From positions 1 to 21,902 of the forward strand of contig CAXNAD020000317.1 of assembly GCA_964200185.2 (NCBI GenBank): a stretch of 21,902 nt of DNA, read 5' to 3'. Under the pieces are notes generated by a model. That model worked only from the letters and a program-made list of their open reading frames with translations, was not told where the DNA came from and made no database searches. The translations under genes and the position numbers were made by a program. Shown here piece after piece: positions 19,756-21,902 of this stretch; positions within the stretch are counted from its first letter, which is position 1, and each line of letters starts with the position of its first letter. The stretch is from Choristocarpus tenellus KU-1152. Lineage: Eukaryota; Phaeophyceae.

Positions 19756-19998
19756 CTGCGCATTGTGTCGTGTGGTCATTTGATGTCGTTCACACCCATG
19801 GCAATACTCAATCGTCACCACCACGTCTCCCTCCTCCAGTCCCTCATATTCTCGCCATGCCACGACAGGTACCATGTGGCCCACCTCTGTTGGCAGTCGT
19901 CTCTTCCCTCCTACTCTCATCCCCCCCCCCACAAAAATCACATCTCCAGCTTTGCCTTCAGAGGGTAGGTTGTTGAGGGGGGTCTTTCCCTCAAGAAC
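19756..19998 (-). CDS. Internal exon with Rdx/selenoprotein W-like CxxC strand motif
   Basis: An 81-codon exon on the minus strand bounded by acceptor AAAGTTCAG|GTTCTT and a strong donor GCGCAG|GTATGT, phase 0 at both ends. Residues 1-55 are Gly/Arg-rich and include D-V-I-F-V-G-G-G. Residues 57-80 read G-D-V-V-V-T-I-E-Y-C-H-G-C-E-R-H-Q-M-T-T: a hydrophobic strand followed directly by C-x-x-C, then His and Thr. Rdx-family proteins (selenoprotein W/T/H relatives, thioredoxin-like fold) start with a V-x-I-x-Y-C-x-x-C/U strand-turn, so a redox or Rdx-like domain beginning here is suggested; the rest would be in later exons, which were not firmly found. Cys is encoded at both positions, so no selenocysteine is implied. 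The exon could alternatively belong to an unrelated zinc-binding protein. Confidence 0.5.
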
Positions 19999-20000
19999 CT

Positions 20001-21870
20001 GAACTTTGTGAGAGCGATGACGAGATCAAAGGGTTGTTTGGGGTTTGGCTGTTTCAAGATGAGCGTAATCATTGGCACAATTGCAACATGTGAGGTATTT
20101 CATTGGTGAAAATGCCACTACTTGTACTGTATCCCGTATCCCTTGTTGTAAATATATTTATCGTTATTCTGAGCATGACTCCCAAGAAGTTTGAGGGCGA
20201 GGGCTAGGGTGGTGATGGAGGTAATGGTGACACTGAAGGTTATGAGATGGATAGTTTGAAGTGGCTACACAGGAGAGCCCACACTTCTACTGCTCAAGTT
20301 TATATGTGCGGAACAGTCCAACCTCTTTTTTTCTTCCATATCCCTCAAGATTGGTTGGCCCAATGGACACCCCTTGCTATTGTTTCACCTAGGGCTGCTT
20401 CACCTCTTGCTTGGAGGGTAGTCTATCCACCGTGTAATAGTACAAATGAATGCAAGTAACCACATACTGATGATAACAAACAACCTCATTCAATGCAGAG
20501 AGAGAGAGAGCGCGCACAAAGTACATGCTTTGAGATGCTACAACACTGATGATGCCTAGGAGTGATGGCGATTCTGTTCTTTCTTCCCCTCACTCAGCAC
20601 TTTGACCACTACTCCCACTTGGGTAACACACGGAGGTATGTTCAGATAATGGGGATTTTTCTCTTGCCAGCAACCAGGGAATAGCAAGACAAGCATATTT
20701 TCCCTCTGATGCCATATTTGACTTGCAAGGCTTTTCGAGTTAGTGGTTCAGTGGACTTTAAATACAGTTCTGTGGACGGCCTTGAAGCAGTTTGTCTATA
20801 TATACTGGTCTGTGCAAAACCGGTGTTACCTTGACCTCAATGCCATTGATCTATCTTTCTCGCCCTCCCTCGCCACTCCTTGTTATTCTGTCCATTAGAA
20901 CAGAGCATCCACGGAGCACAGTGGCTATCTTGGGAGAGAGTGCAGCTACATGATCCAACTATGAAATGAATTAACTTGTCAGCAATGTCTCTAACCCGAA
21001 ACTTGTTGTAACAAGAAGTCTTCAAGTTTTCGTTCTTCTCCATATCTGTCAAGGAGTTAAATTGGAGACCAACTTAATACTTTGCGCGGAAATATTTGAA
21101 ATATTGAAATGTTTAGACTCAGCTCCATATAGATATTGAACTATGTAACATTTCACTTCAAAATGTTTTCACATGCCACATGCTTCAAAGCAGTAGACAT
21201 TTAGATTTAGTTTTTTTTGTGGTCTTGGCTGAGGACGAAAGGGTAGCAGTGTGAACCTCAGGACACAAGGGCCCATGCAAGAATTCATGTAAGGACCCTG
21301 CATATCCACTCTGCCACCAGTATTTGTTTCACCCTTGTATGTCAAGTGTTCTTCCGATCCACACACTTGCATATAAATGGGAGACAAGAAGAGAACCACG
21401 GAGAGTGTGCATTGTCTTGTAGGGCAATTTTGGAGATTAGAACATTCAGGTTGGTGTGTAGTGACTCTGTTGCGCAGAGGACATATTTCATAGTGCTCTG
21501 GAGCCACTGTTCCGTGATAGAAAGTATCGGGGCAAACCTATGACTGCCTCAATATGCAAGAAAACGCTAAGGAATGGCGCGATATTTTCTAAATTGGACT
21601 TCAACTACTGATGGGTTTCAAATCCAATATCATTTTTTTTGTATGGCATATAAAATACATCTCTTGATCTATATCATAAAAAAAAAGTGTGGAAGGTTTC
21701 TTGATTTTTTGTGTTTTTCTCGTTGATACACTATTTTCATATTGGAAGCGAAAAACAACACAATTTCGCCTCCTCTAGTCTCGATTCGCAACAAGAGATG
21801 AGCGCCCTTTCACATAGTACAGGAAATAACATTTGATCGCTTTTCGTGCGGGTACACAAGAGGTTAATGC
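20001..21870. other. Non-coding stretch with weak exon-like frames
   Basis: About 1.9 kb without a secure gene. A minus-strand frame at 20837-21052 follows an acceptor-like CTCCTTGACAG and contains a possible donor, so it could be an exon, but no domain is seen. Frames at 20247-20459 (plus) and 21169-21507 (minus) are short and unremarkable. Upstream exons of the CxxC gene should lie here if the gene is intact. A short AG run is at about 20498-20511. Confidence 0.4.
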
Positions 21871-21902
21871 GTCAAAGTATCTGGGGGGGGGTGTCAACGT
21901 CC
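21871..21902 (+). mobile_element. Terminus of a family B-like element, cut by the window edge
   Basis: GTCAAAGTATCTGGGGGGGG at 21871 matches the termini of the family B element at 14618-14789. Only one end is inside the window, so this is probably the left end of another copy extending beyond 21902. Confidence 0.5.

Noticed and set aside
19756-19998. Selenoprotein gene with UGA-encoded selenocysteine
   Set aside because: Both positions of the CxxC motif are encoded by TGC/TGT, and no in-frame UGA is needed within the exon.
1-21902. tRNA and rRNA genes
   Set aside because: No convincing tRNA B-box (GGTTCGAATCC-like) with cloverleaf context and no conserved rRNA segments were seen by eye on either strand; a covariance-model scan was not possible.

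Overview
This window is nuclear DNA of a eukaryote, probably a protist. Genes are sparse and split by introns with canonical donors and acceptors. Microsatellites, small inverted-repeat elements and a satellite-like array are abundant, and no operons or Shine-Dalgarno-led genes are seen. The plant/stramenopile-like style of the mariner transposase hints at a stramenopile or another alga-like lineage, but this is a weak inference. A run of ten Ns at 18257-18266 marks an assembly gap.

Layout. 1-5089 is mostly non-coding. It holds one copy of a ~250 bp inverted-repeat element (84-334) and a degenerate ~190 bp tandem array (3262-4590) that has been broken by a 298 bp insertion with a 6 bp target duplication. 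5090-~12167 carries the main gene, on the minus strand. Four exons can be joined in phase into about 933 codons: a SAM domain split across a 2.3 kb intron, a long acidic low-complexity region, and a tail with Y-x-x-D-F motifs. Its introns host two different small inverted-repeat elements. 12719-15198 has three further small elements and a two-exon fragment on the minus strand resembling the C-terminus of an S1/P1-type nuclease. 15199-18780 holds a decayed mariner-type transposase relic and a second, nearly intact mariner-type transposase ending in a premature stop. 19454-20000 has another small element and a clean exon carrying a C-x-x-C motif in a strand context like that of Rdx/selenoprotein W-type proteins. 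The rest is non-coding as far as can be seen.

Mobile elements dominate the structure. Two small-element families end in nearly the same bases (CAAAGTATCT), and similar bases (GTCAAAGTA) lie just upstream of the transposase start. This raises the possibility of a shared mobilising enzyme. The spliced gene models come from reading frame, splice consensus and domain fit only; no transcript evidence was available. No complete new system could be demonstrated.
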